From the IMG/VR virus record IMGVR_UViG_3300005613_000135, positions 1 to 42,293 of that record: 42,293 bases of DNA; one strand, 5' to 3'. Source of the DNA: a virus. Shown here piece after piece: positions 23,857-31,737 of this stretch. The stretch's first letter is position 1. Each line of letters opens with the position of its first letter. Under the pieces are notes generated by a model. It was not told the origin of the DNA and made no database searches. It saw nothing but the letters and a program-made list of their open reading frames with translations. The translations under genes were made by a program, and so were the position numbers.

Positions 23857-24198
23857 ATGAAAATGGATTCTTATATTACTCCTGTTTTAAAGAAAACTGA
23901 AATAAATGATTATTTTGTAGATAAAACAGGTTGTCCCTATCTTTCTTGGGAATTTCTGTCAAATTATATTGATATACCTGACGCTAAACATTATTGGGTA
24001 GAATTTTCTAAGAAACAGTTTAAAGAACGAAACGGTATTTTAATATCATTTGTATATACTGGTTGGGAAGTACATATGTTTATGGATAGGAAATTTAGTT
24101 ATGTAGATTATGTACTTGAATCTTTTTTTGAAAGTGTTTTACCTAGAGAAGATAAACTGTGTGATGTTGATTTGTATGTAAGAGTTTGGTATAAATAA
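23857..24198 (+). CDS. Hypothetical protein, tandem copy 1
   Basis: 113 residues (ATG at 23857; the ATG at 23863 has better SD spacing). The central block LSNYIDIPDAKHYWVEFSKK repeats in the next gene as LSEYIDIPDAKYYWIEISNK, and both end in DLYVR(V/I)WYK. The pair arose by tandem duplication. Function unknown. Confidence 0.65.
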   Translation: MKMDSYITPVLKKTEINDYFVDKTGCPYLSWEFLSNYIDIPDAKHYWVEFSKKQFKERNGILISFVYTGWEVHMFMDRKFSYVDYVLESFFESVLPREDKLCDVDLYVRVWYK

Positions 24199-24230
24199 TA
24201 CAATATATGTATTGGAAATAGGAGTGAGCC

Positions 24231-24554
24231 ATGATTACTAAAAGACTACACAAAAGTGCTGGTTGTTGTTATTTAATGGATGATTCTGGTCAAGGATATT
24301 TAAATTGGGAATATTTATCGGAGTACATTGATATTCCTGATGCTAAATATTATTGGATAGAAATATCAAATAAACAATTTAAAGAAAAGAATGGTGTTTT
24401 ATTTCCTACCTTGTATACTGGACTGAGTTTTCATTTTGCTAAAGATGGACACTACAGTCTTCTAGGTTATGGAATGGTATACGGAATTAAAAAAGTTAGT
24501 GAGTTTGGACTTGAACTGTGTTTTGATTTGTACGTTAGGATTTGGTATAAATAA
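24231..24554 (+). CDS. Hypothetical protein, tandem copy 2
   Basis: 107 residues, paralogue of the previous gene along its full length. A clear SD AGGAG (24221-24225) lies before the ATG. Divergence is largest in the C-terminal half before the shared DLYVRIWYK. Downstream comes a T-rich gap and the next promoter. Confidence 0.65.
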   Translation: MITKRLHKSAGCCYLMDDSGQGYLNWEYLSEYIDIPDAKYYWIEISNKQFKEKNGVLFPTLYTGLSFHFAKDGHYSLLGYGMVYGIKKVSEFGLELCFDLYVRIWYK

Positions 24555-24611
24555 CCATTACTAATTTTCTAAAGTTACTTTGTTGTTTTGTTTTTTTATC
24601 GTAAATGGGTA

Positions 24612-24639
24612 TTTACAGGAAACGTATAATTGTTATGAT
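24612..24639 (+). promoter_or_regulatory. Extended -10 sigma-70-type promoter
   Basis: TTTACA (24612-24617), a 16-nt spacer and TATGAT (24634-24639) preceded by TG-T at 24631-24633 form a promoter with an extended -10. The acidic protein gene starts 60 nt downstream behind GAGGAG. The terminator at 25388-25431 ends the unit, so this gene may be transcribed separately and strongly. Confidence 0.6.
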
Positions 24640-24698
24640 ACTCATAAGAATGCCTAGTGAAGGGCTAAAACCAATTTTTTTCAAATGAGGAGTCTGAG

Positions 24699-25364
24699 AT
24701 GATTCAAGTGTTGCGTGATGATGTTGTTGCGATTTATGTTGCTGCTGGTTACGGAAAGGCTGGTAGTTGGAATGATGACAAGTTGCTGGCCAAGTTGGGA
24801 GGTCTTGTTAATTTGGCTGCTGAGGGTGGGGTAGAACTAGAAGATGATCTGAAGGAGATTCTAGACCAGATTATAGGAGAGGGTGTTGAGGAAACTGAGA
24901 TTGTAGCAAATGTTGATGAGGATGATGAGGATCAACAGGAAGATGATCAAGAGGAAGATGATCAAGAGGAAGATGATCAAGAGGAGGAAGAAGTTGATCC
25001 TGACATTGAAGCAGTAGAAACTGAAATGGAGAAGCTTGAAGCTTTAATGAAGAAGCAGAAGGAGGAGATTAAAGCTAAGAAGGCTGCTTTGCGTAAGAAG
25101 AAGACGGAAATTAAGCGTAAGAAGGGTAAGTCTCGTACTAGGGGTATTCCTGGTCCTGATGTTGGTAATCCCGAGGATATTAAGTCTCTAAAGAATCGTT
25201 TGTTCTTTGCAGGAATTGCAATTAGAGAACTTGGCATTGAGAAGGGATTGACTGACGAGCTTGTAGCTAAGATTGATGGCATGGCTGAAAAGGAGAATCC
25301 CAAGGCTTCTAAGAGTCAAGCAGCTTTTGCTTGGCATGCCATTAACGGATACCTGAACGGTTAG
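24699..25364 (+). CDS. Acidic, coiled-coil, basic-linker protein (probably highly expressed)
   Basis: 221 residues. Residues 1-65 form a helical domain. About 66-105 are almost entirely Asp/Glu/Gln and include three EDDQE repeats. About 106-150 are a strongly charged coiled coil turning into a Lys/Arg-rich segment (KKKTEIKRKKGKSRTRG). About 150-221 form a second helical domain. Codons differ from neighbours: Lys is mostly AAG, with more GAG and CTG, as expected for strong expression. Own promoter, strong SD and terminator support that. No family recognised; nucleic-acid or protein-charge mimic roles are possible. Confidence 0.7.
   Translation: MIQVLRDDVVAIYVAAGYGKAGSWNDDKLLAKLGGLVNLAAEGGVELEDDLKEILDQIIGEGVEETEIVANVDEDDEDQQEDDQEEDDQEEDDQEEEEVDPDIEAVETEMEKLEALMKKQKEEIKAKKAALRKKKTEIKRKKGKSRTRGIPGPDVGNPEDIKSLKNRLFFAGIAIRELGIEKGLTDELVAKIDGMAEKENPKASKSQAAFAWHAINGYLNG
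24939..24983 (+). repeat. 15-bp tandem repeat, three copies, in acidic domain
   Basis: GAAGATGATCAAGAG occurs three times in a row (24939-24953, 24954-24968, 24969-24983), each coding for EDDQE. The frame is kept, so copy-number changes would only lengthen or shorten the acidic tract. Confidence 0.9.
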
Positions 25365-25387
25365 AAATAAAACCTTCCGGTGGTGTG

Positions 25388-25431
25388 ATGCTTGGGGAAG
25401 TGGGCAGGACGCCCTGCCCCAAGCATTTTTT
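25388..25431 (+). terminator. Terminator/leader hairpin with AGGA apical loop before csrA
   Basis: Outer stem ATGCTTGGGG (25388-25397) pairs perfectly with CCCCAAGCAT (25417-25426), followed by a T run (to 25431). Inside, across a small internal loop, GGGC (25402-25405) pairs with GCCC (25411-25414) around the loop AGGAC (25406-25410). It terminates the upstream unit. A GGA in a hairpin loop is the classic CsrA recognition form, and csrA itself begins 17 nt later behind a second AGGA in its SD. Confidence 0.8.
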
Positions 25432-25447
25432 AGTTTAGGAGATACTT

Positions 25448-25645
25448 ATGTTAGTTTTATCTAGATACGCTGGTGAAAGTATTAAGATTGGAAACATTGT
25501 TACTGTTAAAGTAGTAAGAGTAGAAGGGAACAAAGTAAAGTTAGGAATAGAAGCCCCAGACCATATAGTTGTAGACAGAACTGAAATTGCTGAGTTAAAG
25601 GCTAAGCAAAATAATGAAAATAAACAGGAAAGAGTTACTTGGTAG
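25448..25645 (+). CDS. csrA: CsrA-family RNA-binding translational regulator
   Basis: 65 residues, the normal CsrA length. The sequence follows the family throughout: MLVLSRYAGESIKIG, VTVKVVRVEGNKVKLGIEAP, VVDRTEI. The RNA-contact residues L4 and R44 are both present, so it should bind GGA-loop RNA as a dimer. SD is TTAGGAGAT. The 3' end overlaps the sliding-clamp gene by 32 nt in another frame. A phage-borne CsrA could retune host carbon storage, motility or biofilm mRNAs, or control phage mRNAs. Confidence 0.92.
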   Translation: MLVLSRYAGESIKIGNIVTVKVVRVEGNKVKLGIEAPDHIVVDRTEIAELKAKQNNENKQERVTW

Positions 25646-26606
25646 TTTACTTTCTGTTTCATCAGGAGTAACTAAAAAGGAGATAACAGGACAAAGTAAT
25701 TCTTTCGTGTTTGGTAATAGGGAAGTCAGAACTTACAGTAATGATATTGTAGGTTCCTGTTCTGTTCCTTTAGGAATAGAAGGGGTAGTAGTAGGTCATC
25801 CTTTACTAGAGACACTAAAGAAATTACCTGATGAAGATTTAGATTTGTCTGTGGACAATGATAAATTAGTTGTAAAAGGAAAAAGACGTAGAGTCACTTT
25901 TTTACTTGATAAAGAAGTGATTATGCCAAAGATAAATACACTTGGTGATTATTTTGAAATCGACCCAGAATTTTTCAAAGCTGCTGAAATAGTTTGTGAC
26001 TGTGCTAGTAACGATACAAGTAAATTAGTTCTGTGTTGTGTTCATTGGTATTCCGATTACTTAGAAGCCATGGATGGCTTTCAGTATATTAGGTACTGGT
26101 TATCGAAAGACAATGAAAAAGACGTTCTAATTAGACACCAAGGATTAAGAGGGATAATAGACAGGCCCTTAAATCTATGTAGGATAGCAGACAATTGGAT
26201 TCATTTTTGTAACAATGATGGTCTTACTCTATCTTGCAGAAGTTTTTTAGAGAGTTACATAGACACAGATCAGATAGTGGAAAGGACAGGAAGTCCCATG
26301 GAACTACCTGATCTAACTGGAGTAGTGGAAAGAGCTAAGATATTTAGTTCCGAAAGAAAACTAAGTAATCGAATTATAGTAGAACTGAAATCAGGTGCAA
26401 TTAGATTATCTGGTCGAGGAATGACTGGCCAGTATCAGGAAGTACTAGACGTAGAATATGATGGACCCAGATTGAAATTTAAGATTTCTCCCAAGATGCT
26501 GCTGCAAATTACGAAGTACTCTGGAGAGTGTTTGGTATCTGATAACAAACTCATGATTGTTTCAGATAAGTTTATTTACGCAGTATCTTTAGGACAAATC
26601 AAATGA
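25614..26606 (+). CDS. DNA polymerase sliding clamp (DnaN-like)
   Basis: 330 residues, somewhat shorter than bacterial DnaN (~366). The N-terminal MKINRKELLGSLLSVSSGV, the segment VDNDKLVVKGKRRRVTFLL, and C-terminal FKISPKMLLQI with KLMIVSDKFIYAV have the repeating strand pattern of beta clamps. The middle domain is diverged and Cys-rich. It would tether the split family A polymerase, with the ATPase at 35732 as loader. It starts inside csrA, so its translation may be coupled to csrA. GGAA of CAGGAAAG lies only after the start, so the SD is weak. Confidence 0.8.
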   Translation: MKINRKELLGSLLSVSSGVTKKEITGQSNSFVFGNREVRTYSNDIVGSCSVPLGIEGVVVGHPLLETLKKLPDEDLDLSVDNDKLVVKGKRRRVTFLLDKEVIMPKINTLGDYFEIDPEFFKAAEIVCDCASNDTSKLVLCCVHWYSDYLEAMDGFQYIRYWLSKDNEKDVLIRHQGLRGIIDRPLNLCRIADNWIHFCNNDGLTLSCRSFLESYIDTDQIVERTGSPMELPDLTGVVERAKIFSSERKLSNRIIVELKSGAIRLSGRGMTGQYQEVLDVEYDGPRLKFKISPKMLLQITKYSGECLVSDNKLMIVSDKFIYAVSLGQIK

Positions 26607-26971
26607 GTGAAATTTACCCTAAAATAGATTATAGAGATGGAAAATGGTTCCTAATATATGCTGATAATGGTGAATTAGAATTTAGTAGTAAATTTGAACT
26701 AGAAGACTACTTGGATTATATAGGGACGGTATATAAGACTGTTAATTTTGTTGCAGAAGAATTAAATTTGAAGTCGCTATTAAAAAAATACAAGGATAGT
26801 TTACTTTATTATGGAGGAAACATATGTTTACATGATGGTATGTGGTGTTTTTACAGGGAAGATACTAAGATATTATTTACTTGGAAACATGAACTAGAAA
26901 CATTCTTAGATAATTTACATTTATTTTATAAGGACAAGCAATGTCAGAAAATGAAACACAATCATTATTAA
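26603..26971 (+). CDS. Hypothetical protein with two copies of a GxW motif
   Basis: 122 residues. Two similar halves are visible: YRDGKWFLIYADNGELEFSS...LEDYLD (about 8-37) and LHDGMWCFYREDTKILFTW...LETFLDNLHLFY (about 75-112). The second half is repeated again in the next gene. ATGA overlap with the clamp. Function unknown. Confidence 0.6.
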   Translation: MSEIYPKIDYRDGKWFLIYADNGELEFSSKFELEDYLDYIGTVYKTVNFVAEELNLKSLLKKYKDSLLYYGGNICLHDGMWCFYREDTKILFTWKHELETFLDNLHLFYKDKQCQKMKHNHY

Positions 26972-27159
26972 AGCATATACATAGGGTATACGATTCTATG
27001 GCAGATAAATACAAAGGAAAAGTAATTTATGCTGATGGTTTATGGTGTTTTTGTAAATCATCATCTAAAGTAATGTTTACTTCTAGCTGGGATTTTCAAA
27101 TATTTTTGGAGAATTTGTACTTATTTTATGAGGAAGATTTATGTCAGAAGGATTCTTAG
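26941..27159 (+). CDS. Hypothetical protein, paralogue of preceding gene
   Basis: 72 residues. YADGLWCFCKSSSKVMFTSS and FLENLYLFYEEDLCQK match the C-terminal half of the upstream protein. The duplication includes the gene boundary: the upstream gene's CQK codons overlap this gene's MSE start, and this gene's CQK codons overlap the MSE start of the UDG gene in the same arrangement. Confidence 0.6.
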   Translation: MSENETQSLLKHIHRVYDSMADKYKGKVIYADGLWCFCKSSSKVMFTSSWDFQIFLENLYLFYEEDLCQKDS

Positions 27160-28334
27160 ACACTGGTACTTTGGTTAATCCAGATACTATTAATCTTAGT
27201 CCAGCTTGTGGTTCTTGTGGACTTTACAAGACTTGCAATTCTCCCAAGATGAAACCACACGGACGAGGGGAGAAAAAGGTCTTAATAGTAGCTGAAAGCC
27301 CTGGAAAGAACGAGGATATACATAACGTACAATTGATAGGAGATTCAGGTCAATTACTTAGAAGCTTCCTAAAGAAATTGAATGTTAAGTTAGATAGGGA
27401 TTGTTGGAAGACAAACGCAGTAATTTGTTTTTCAGGCAAGAACCCTACTGATAGTCAAATAAAGTACTGCCGTCCTAATCTACTAAATACTATTAAGAAA
27501 CTAAACCCTGAAGTAGTCATTCTACTAGGTGCTACATCAGTTAAATCTTTAATAGGTCACATTTGGAAGGAAACTCCTGGACCTATTTCTCAATGGGTAG
27601 GTTGGCAAATTCCATCACAACAATTAAACGCTTGGATTTGTCCTACTTATCACCCATCTTTTTTACTCAGGACAGATGATCCTGTACTTGATCTTTACTT
27701 TGAGAAACACCTAAAAGCTGCTTTTCAGTTAAAGGGTAGACCGTGGAAAGAACTACCAGACTATCCCTCTATGGTAGAATGTGAATTAAAACCAAGTAGA
27801 GCTGCTAAATTTCTTAGGATGATTCAGAGGGAGGGCGGACCGATTGCGTTTGACTTTGAAACAGACCGATTGAAGCCTGACCATCCAGACGCCCGTATCG
27901 TGTGCTGTAGCGTGTGCTGGAGGGGCGAGAGGACTGTGAGCTACCCGTGGGTCGGAGAGGCTAGAATAGCCTCACAGGAGTTATTATTGGGTGCCGAATT
28001 AGGTATCGGTTGGAACATTAAGTACGAGGATAGGTGGTGCAGGAAAAAGTTGGGTTATAAAGCTGGTAATTGGTTATGGGATGGTATGTTAGCAGCTCAT
28101 GTACTGGACAATCGTTCAGGAATTACTAGCTTGAAAATGCAAGCGTTTTTGAGGTTAGGGGTATCACCTTACGATAGAGTAGTCAATTCTTATTTGAAGG
28201 ATACTGATGGTGGTAATCAGAAAAATAGGATTGATGAGCTAGAAATCCAAGAACTTTTATTTTATTGTGGGTTGGACAGTTTGCTTACCTATCAAATAGG
28301 AATGCAACAGAGGAAAGAATTAGATTTGTTTTGA
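27141..28334 (+). CDS. Uracil-DNA glycosylase + 3'-5' exonuclease half of a split family A DNA polymerase
   Basis: 397 residues. Cys23, Cys26 and Cys32 (ACGSCGLYKTC) with a later Cys fit the Fe-S binding set of family 4/5 UDG. VLIVAESPGKNED is the catalytic GEAPGxxED-like loop and CPTYHPSFLLR the C-terminal His motif. From about residue 232 a DnaQ/PolA exonuclease begins: IAFDFETDRL (motif I), NIKYEDRWCRKK and LFYCGLDSLLTYQIG (motif III). The gene stops exactly where a family A polymerase would continue into its thumb/palm. That part lies at 33022. UDG-exo-Pol fusions are known from SPO1-type phages. Bases 27831-27960 are about 60% GC. Confidence 0.85.
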   Translation: MSEGFLDTGTLVNPDTINLSPACGSCGLYKTCNSPKMKPHGRGEKKVLIVAESPGKNEDIHNVQLIGDSGQLLRSFLKKLNVKLDRDCWKTNAVICFSGKNPTDSQIKYCRPNLLNTIKKLNPEVVILLGATSVKSLIGHIWKETPGPISQWVGWQIPSQQLNAWICPTYHPSFLLRTDDPVLDLYFEKHLKAAFQLKGRPWKELPDYPSMVECELKPSRAAKFLRMIQREGGPIAFDFETDRLKPDHPDARIVCCSVCWRGERTVSYPWVGEARIASQELLLGAELGIGWNIKYEDRWCRKKLGYKAGNWLWDGMLAAHVLDNRSGITSLKMQAFLRLGVSPYDRVVNSYLKDTDGGNQKNRIDELEIQELLFYCGLDSLLTYQIGMQQRKELDLF

Positions 28335-30562
28335 AAAACAATCCAAGGTGTTTGAAATCGAAAATAAAACGTTATTATTTGTGGAAAAAGCATAAAGGTA
28401 AATGTGCTTTGTGTGGAAGGAGTGTGTCTTTTACTAGTTTTCACGCAGATCATATAAAGCCTTGGAAATTAGAGAAACGTACCAATTTATATAATTTGCA
28501 GGTGTTGTGTAAAGAATGTAATTTAAGAAAAGGAGCTTTTTGGATGAATTTTGATGATATAAAAGCAAGAATGCGTGTAGGACAAAGAGAGTGTTTTGAA
28601 GTTTTTATGGAATGCCTTGAGGAACAAAGGAATTATTTTTCGGGAATATTACCAACGCGATATGGGAAAAGTGATGTAATAAGAGTGCTAGCACTTGCAG
28701 CTAAATATAAGGGATTAATTTCAGGTACTATTTGTGTGTCTCCTTATGTTGTGCTACAGAATCAAATAATAAATGAACATAAATTAGAGGCAATGTCTAT
28801 AAGATATAAGATACCTAAAAAAGAGGTAAAAAAAGTACGCAGGTTTACATTTGATGATTATGCTACACCTTTTGTTAATAATGAGTATTTGTTATCTAGT
28901 ACTATACAATTTTTACAACGTCATGATGAATTAGGACTAGTAGACGACTTGGTAGACAAACTGTATAGCGATACTGGGAAGCCTCTTTTGTTTTTAGTTG
29001 ATGAAGCTCATGTTTTTAGTGTAGAAAATACTAGGGGAGTTTTTTTTGATAAATATAAAGGGGATGAAAGGGTTAGATTTGCATTATTAACAGCTACTCC
29101 ATATAGGTATGATAAAAAAGGTATACCCGGATTTGTATATGATAAAGAGGAAATCAATGAAATAAATTTTTCTAAATGTATAGGTGTAAGTGAAGAAACA
29201 GATATGGTTAAGATGGCTTATTATGAGGGAGTAGAGTGTGTTTATAAATTAAGAGCAGATTATCAAGGGGTCGGATTTAGGCAATGTTGGAGTGATCAGA
29301 TACTATGTAGACTTGAACGTATTTCTATAGGATCTGATTTTAGTTCAGATGATGGAGATAAGTTGGAACCCCTGTCAGAAATGAAGGGGTCAAGGGCTAG
29401 GAAGTGTTTGTACAAAGCATTAACTTCTGATGAGGTGATTGAGGAAGGAGTGAATATTTTGTTGAAGAAAATAAAGGAATACAGGGATGTTAAAGGTTTG
29501 AGAGATGTAGCAGCTATAGTATTTACAGTAAATGACAGAAAAGGGCAGGATAACTATCATGCGAATAAAATTAAAAAGGTCATAGAAAAGTGCCAGATAG
29601 ATTATAATTTACGTTTAGATTGTAACATAGCTACCTTGGACGAAAAGAAAAGCAATTCCAAAGCTAATAAAATAATTGAATCGTTTTGTGATGAAAAAAG
29701 ACCTGAGGGGGATGTTCTTATTGTAAAACAAATGGCTGGGGCTGGATTGGATTGTCCACGCATGAAAATTATATTGGATTTATCTGCAATAAGATCTCCA
29801 GCGTCTTGTATACAGAGATGGACAAGAGTTGCTACACCTTATGGAAAACAAAAAGAGGGAGTAGTAATCATTTTAAATGACTGTATAAGTAGAGCAATAT
29901 GGGAGAACTTTATTACGAAGGAAGGGGGAGATATAAGTTGTCGTGTAGCTGATGTTGAGAAGGTAAGAGAATATGAAGTACCAAGAAAAGAAAAGGAAGA
30001 GAATAATTTTAAGTTAGTTGGGTCTTATATCGAAGGCTTTGAGGATAGTGATGGAAATATTGGGGATATTACGTTATTTTTTGACGTATTGAATTACAAG
30101 GAAATGTTTCCAGAATATTGTAAAGACAAGACGGATGCACAAATTTCATGTATATTGAAAAGACATGAGGATTTTTTTGGTAAGGCAGAAAGTGAAAAGG
30201 GCATAGGATCAAAAAAGGGGAAAGGACATAACAATGAAGTCGGAAGTTCTTTTAGTTATGAAGCAGATTTACAGAAATATAAAGAAAGAAGAGAAGAACA
30301 CATGAAAAGTATTTTTGGAAAAGTAATACCAAGGATGAAGGTAGGAAGTAAGAATGAAAAATGCAAAAACGTGGCTAGAATATTATGGCCGTTGTTTAAG
30401 AAACGTACTGGAATAACAGGACCACCGTCCAAAACAACAGACATGAGCAAGATTGAAAAACTGGATAAAATAATGCTAAAGTGTTTAAGGAGGTTTAAAA
30501 ATCCTAAGATGGTGGAAAAATTTTTGAGAGATAATAATATACAAGTTAAAGGGATTGAATGA
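28331..30562 (+). CDS. HNH endonuclease fused to SF2 helicase
   Basis: 743 residues from a TTG at 28331 that overlaps the upstream TGA (TTGA). The frame stays open back to a TTG at 28265, which is less likely. The HNH domain (residues 25-68) reads CALC...SFHADHIKPW...NLQVLCKECN. The helicase follows: PTRYGKS (108-114, Walker A), LFLVDEAHVF (about 223), LLTATPYR (motif III) and CIQRWTRVATPYG (motif VI, about 494-505). The C-terminal ~200 residues are basic and unassigned. It sits in the gap of the split polymerase, as homing nucleases do, but the helicase is unusual. Could be a mobile element or a defence-type nuclease. Confidence 0.85.
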   Translation: MKNNPRCLKSKIKRYYLWKKHKGKCALCGRSVSFTSFHADHIKPWKLEKRTNLYNLQVLCKECNLRKGAFWMNFDDIKARMRVGQRECFEVFMECLEEQRNYFSGILPTRYGKSDVIRVLALAAKYKGLISGTICVSPYVVLQNQIINEHKLEAMSIRYKIPKKEVKKVRRFTFDDYATPFVNNEYLLSSTIQFLQRHDELGLVDDLVDKLYSDTGKPLLFLVDEAHVFSVENTRGVFFDKYKGDERVRFALLTATPYRYDKKGIPGFVYDKEEINEINFSKCIGVSEETDMVKMAYYEGVECVYKLRADYQGVGFRQCWSDQILCRLERISIGSDFSSDDGDKLEPLSEMKGSRARKCLYKALTSDEVIEEGVNILLKKIKEYRDVKGLRDVAAIVFTVNDRKGQDNYHANKIKKVIEKCQIDYNLRLDCNIATLDEKKSNSKANKIIESFCDEKRPEGDVLIVKQMAGAGLDCPRMKIILDLSAIRSPASCIQRWTRVATPYGKQKEGVVIILNDCISRAIWENFITKEGGDISCRVADVEKVREYEVPRKEKEENNFKLVGSYIEGFEDSDGNIGDITLFFDVLNYKEMFPEYCKDKTDAQISCILKRHEDFFGKAESEKGIGSKKGKGHNNEVGSSFSYEADLQKYKERREEHMKSIFGKVIPRMKVGSKNEKCKNVARILWPLFKKRTGITGPPSKTTDMSKIEKLDKIMLKCLRRFKNPKMVEKFLRDNNIQVKGIE

Positions 30563-30607
30563 GTATTACAAAAAGAAGATAGCAAATAGACTATTAGGAG
30601 ATTAGAT

Positions 30608-30889
30608 GTGTCTGAGATTAGTGAAAAAGATGGGGTACGTATTGGTGGTTTTTCTGATAAGGAGAAACAATCAATGTCTGGTAAAAGTCTACAGGATATT
30701 TGTTATGAAAATAATCTTATTGAAGAATATGTTATATGGGTTATAGAGGCTATGAGAATGTCACGTATTTGTGGTAGTGAGTGTGCTAAGAACGGATCAG
30801 AGTCAGTTTATATAAACAATCAGTTTGTTATTGAGAATGTGTCATCTGCTTTAATGAACACATTTAAATATGGTTTTAATAATGCCTGA
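30608..30889 (+). CDS. Hypothetical protein
   Basis: 93 residues from a GTG with a good SD (AGGAG at 30597-30601). An N-terminal polar region is followed by a helical domain. No motif recognised. The 3' end overlaps the next gene. Confidence 0.6.
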   Translation: MSEISEKDGVRIGGFSDKEKQSMSGKSLQDICYENNLIEEYVIWVIEAMRMSRICGSECAKNGSESVYINNQFVIENVSSALMNTFKYGFNNA

Positions 30890-31145
30890 ATTAACACCAG
30901 AACAAGAAATACATCTAATCGAATGGTTAGATAGGGAAAAACCTCATGTTGTCCCAGACAACGTAAAGAAATTTCTACGGGAATACAAAGACTTATGTGA
31001 TAAGTATGAATGTTTTGTAGTGGGAGAAACTAAGGGGTCGGCTGAAGTATGTACTTATGAAAAAAATGGATTAGAAGTTGATCCCATAGATTGGTACAGC
31101 TTGGATTACAACACCTATTGGTATTATAAGGAAGGAAGAGATTAA
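30882..31145 (+). CDS. Hypothetical protein
   Basis: 87 residues from the ATG at 30882; an in-frame ATG at 30870 would add four. MPELTPEQEIHLIEWLDREK begins a helical region, and the C-terminus YNTYWYYKEGRD has a decayed copy at 31886-31939. It is followed 3 nt later by a TM mini-protein that is also duplicated downstream. Confidence 0.6.
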   Translation: MPELTPEQEIHLIEWLDREKPHVVPDNVKKFLREYKDLCDKYECFVVGETKGSAEVCTYEKNGLEVDPIDWYSLDYNTYWYYKEGRD

Positions 31146-31148
31146 ATA

Positions 31149-31241
31149 ATGGCTATACTAGAAATAATAGTAATGATAGTACTTTGTATTATTGTTTTTG
31201 ATTGGATGGACAAACATAAGGAAGATCAAAATGACCAGTAA
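31149..31241 (+). CDS. Single-TM mini-protein, copy 1 (30 aa)
   Basis: MAILEIIVMIVLCIIVFDWM then a charged tail. One membrane helix (about 3-17) precedes a conserved DW(M/I)DK. The ORF at 31939 is a clear paralogue. Its 3' end overlaps the next ATG (31231) by 11 nt. Confidence 0.55.
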   Translation: MAILEIIVMIVLCIIVFDWMDKHKEDQNDQ

Positions 31242-31473
31242 AAAAGTTTATCTAAACCATTTAGTGTTTTGCTTTTTTTCAAGGTCTAGTTTTGTTTCAT
31301 TTAGTCCAGATAAAAATGTAGTGGATTTGAAAGAAGGTGATTTGTTTGAATTGTATACTGCTCCTGGATGGGATATGCGTTATATAGGACCATTTCAAGT
31401 TGTGGGAATAAGTAAAACTGGAGATGTCGTAGAATTAGTACAGGCAATGACTGTTAGTGTCTACGAGTGTTAG
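31231..31473 (+). CDS. Hypothetical protein with SH3-like strand pattern
   Basis: 80 residues from the ATG at 31231, preceded by AAGGAAGAT. LKEGDLFELYTAPGWDMRYIGPFQVVGI resembles a small beta barrel. No family named. Its region (31231-31736) is the segment without a counterpart in the duplicated block downstream. Confidence 0.55.
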   Translation: MTSKKVYLNHLVFCFFSRSSFVSFSPDKNVVDLKEGDLFELYTAPGWDMRYIGPFQVVGISKTGDVVELVQAMTVSVYEC

Positions 31474-31500
31474 TTGTTCCTATTCAAAGGAGGACAAGTA

Positions 31501-31737
31501 ATGGCAGTTTTTCTAGAGATGACAGATGTATTTACCAATAAGTTGGTTTATTGTAGATTGAATTTTATTCGTACAATCAATCGTATAAAAGGAGTAAAAG
31601 ATAATGAAATTCTTAAAATGGGAGGTTTTCCAGAACATACTAGGATCTATACAGACAGTGGGGAAGTGTTTTTTGTAAAAGAATTGCCTGAGAATTTGTT
31701 GAAAGATAAAAGTCTTAGGAAGTTGGATATTGAGTAA
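31501..31737 (+). CDS. Hypothetical protein
   Basis: 78 residues from the ATG at 31501, chosen because AAAGGAGG lies 8 nt upstream; a TTG at 31474 is unlikely. Mixed strands and helices, no motif. The stop overlaps the next ATG by one base. Confidence 0.6.
   Translation: MAVFLEMTDVFTNKLVYCRLNFIRTINRIKGVKDNEILKMGGFPEHTRIYTDSGEVFFVKELPENLLKDKSLRKLDIE

Noticed and set aside
24555-24611. Terminator after the second 107-aa paralogue
   Set aside because: The stretch is T-rich, but no stem of useful length precedes the T run.
24977-25303. 108-codon open frame on the minus strand
   Set aside because: Opposite the acidic/basic coiled-coil gene, whose biased GAA/AAG codons create a Ser/Phe-rich antisense frame. 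No SD.
28265-28330. Upstream TTG start for the HNH-helicase gene
   Set aside because: It would lie 70 nt inside the exonuclease gene in another frame. The TTG at 28331 gives the 4-nt overlap typical of this genome and still includes the whole HNH domain.
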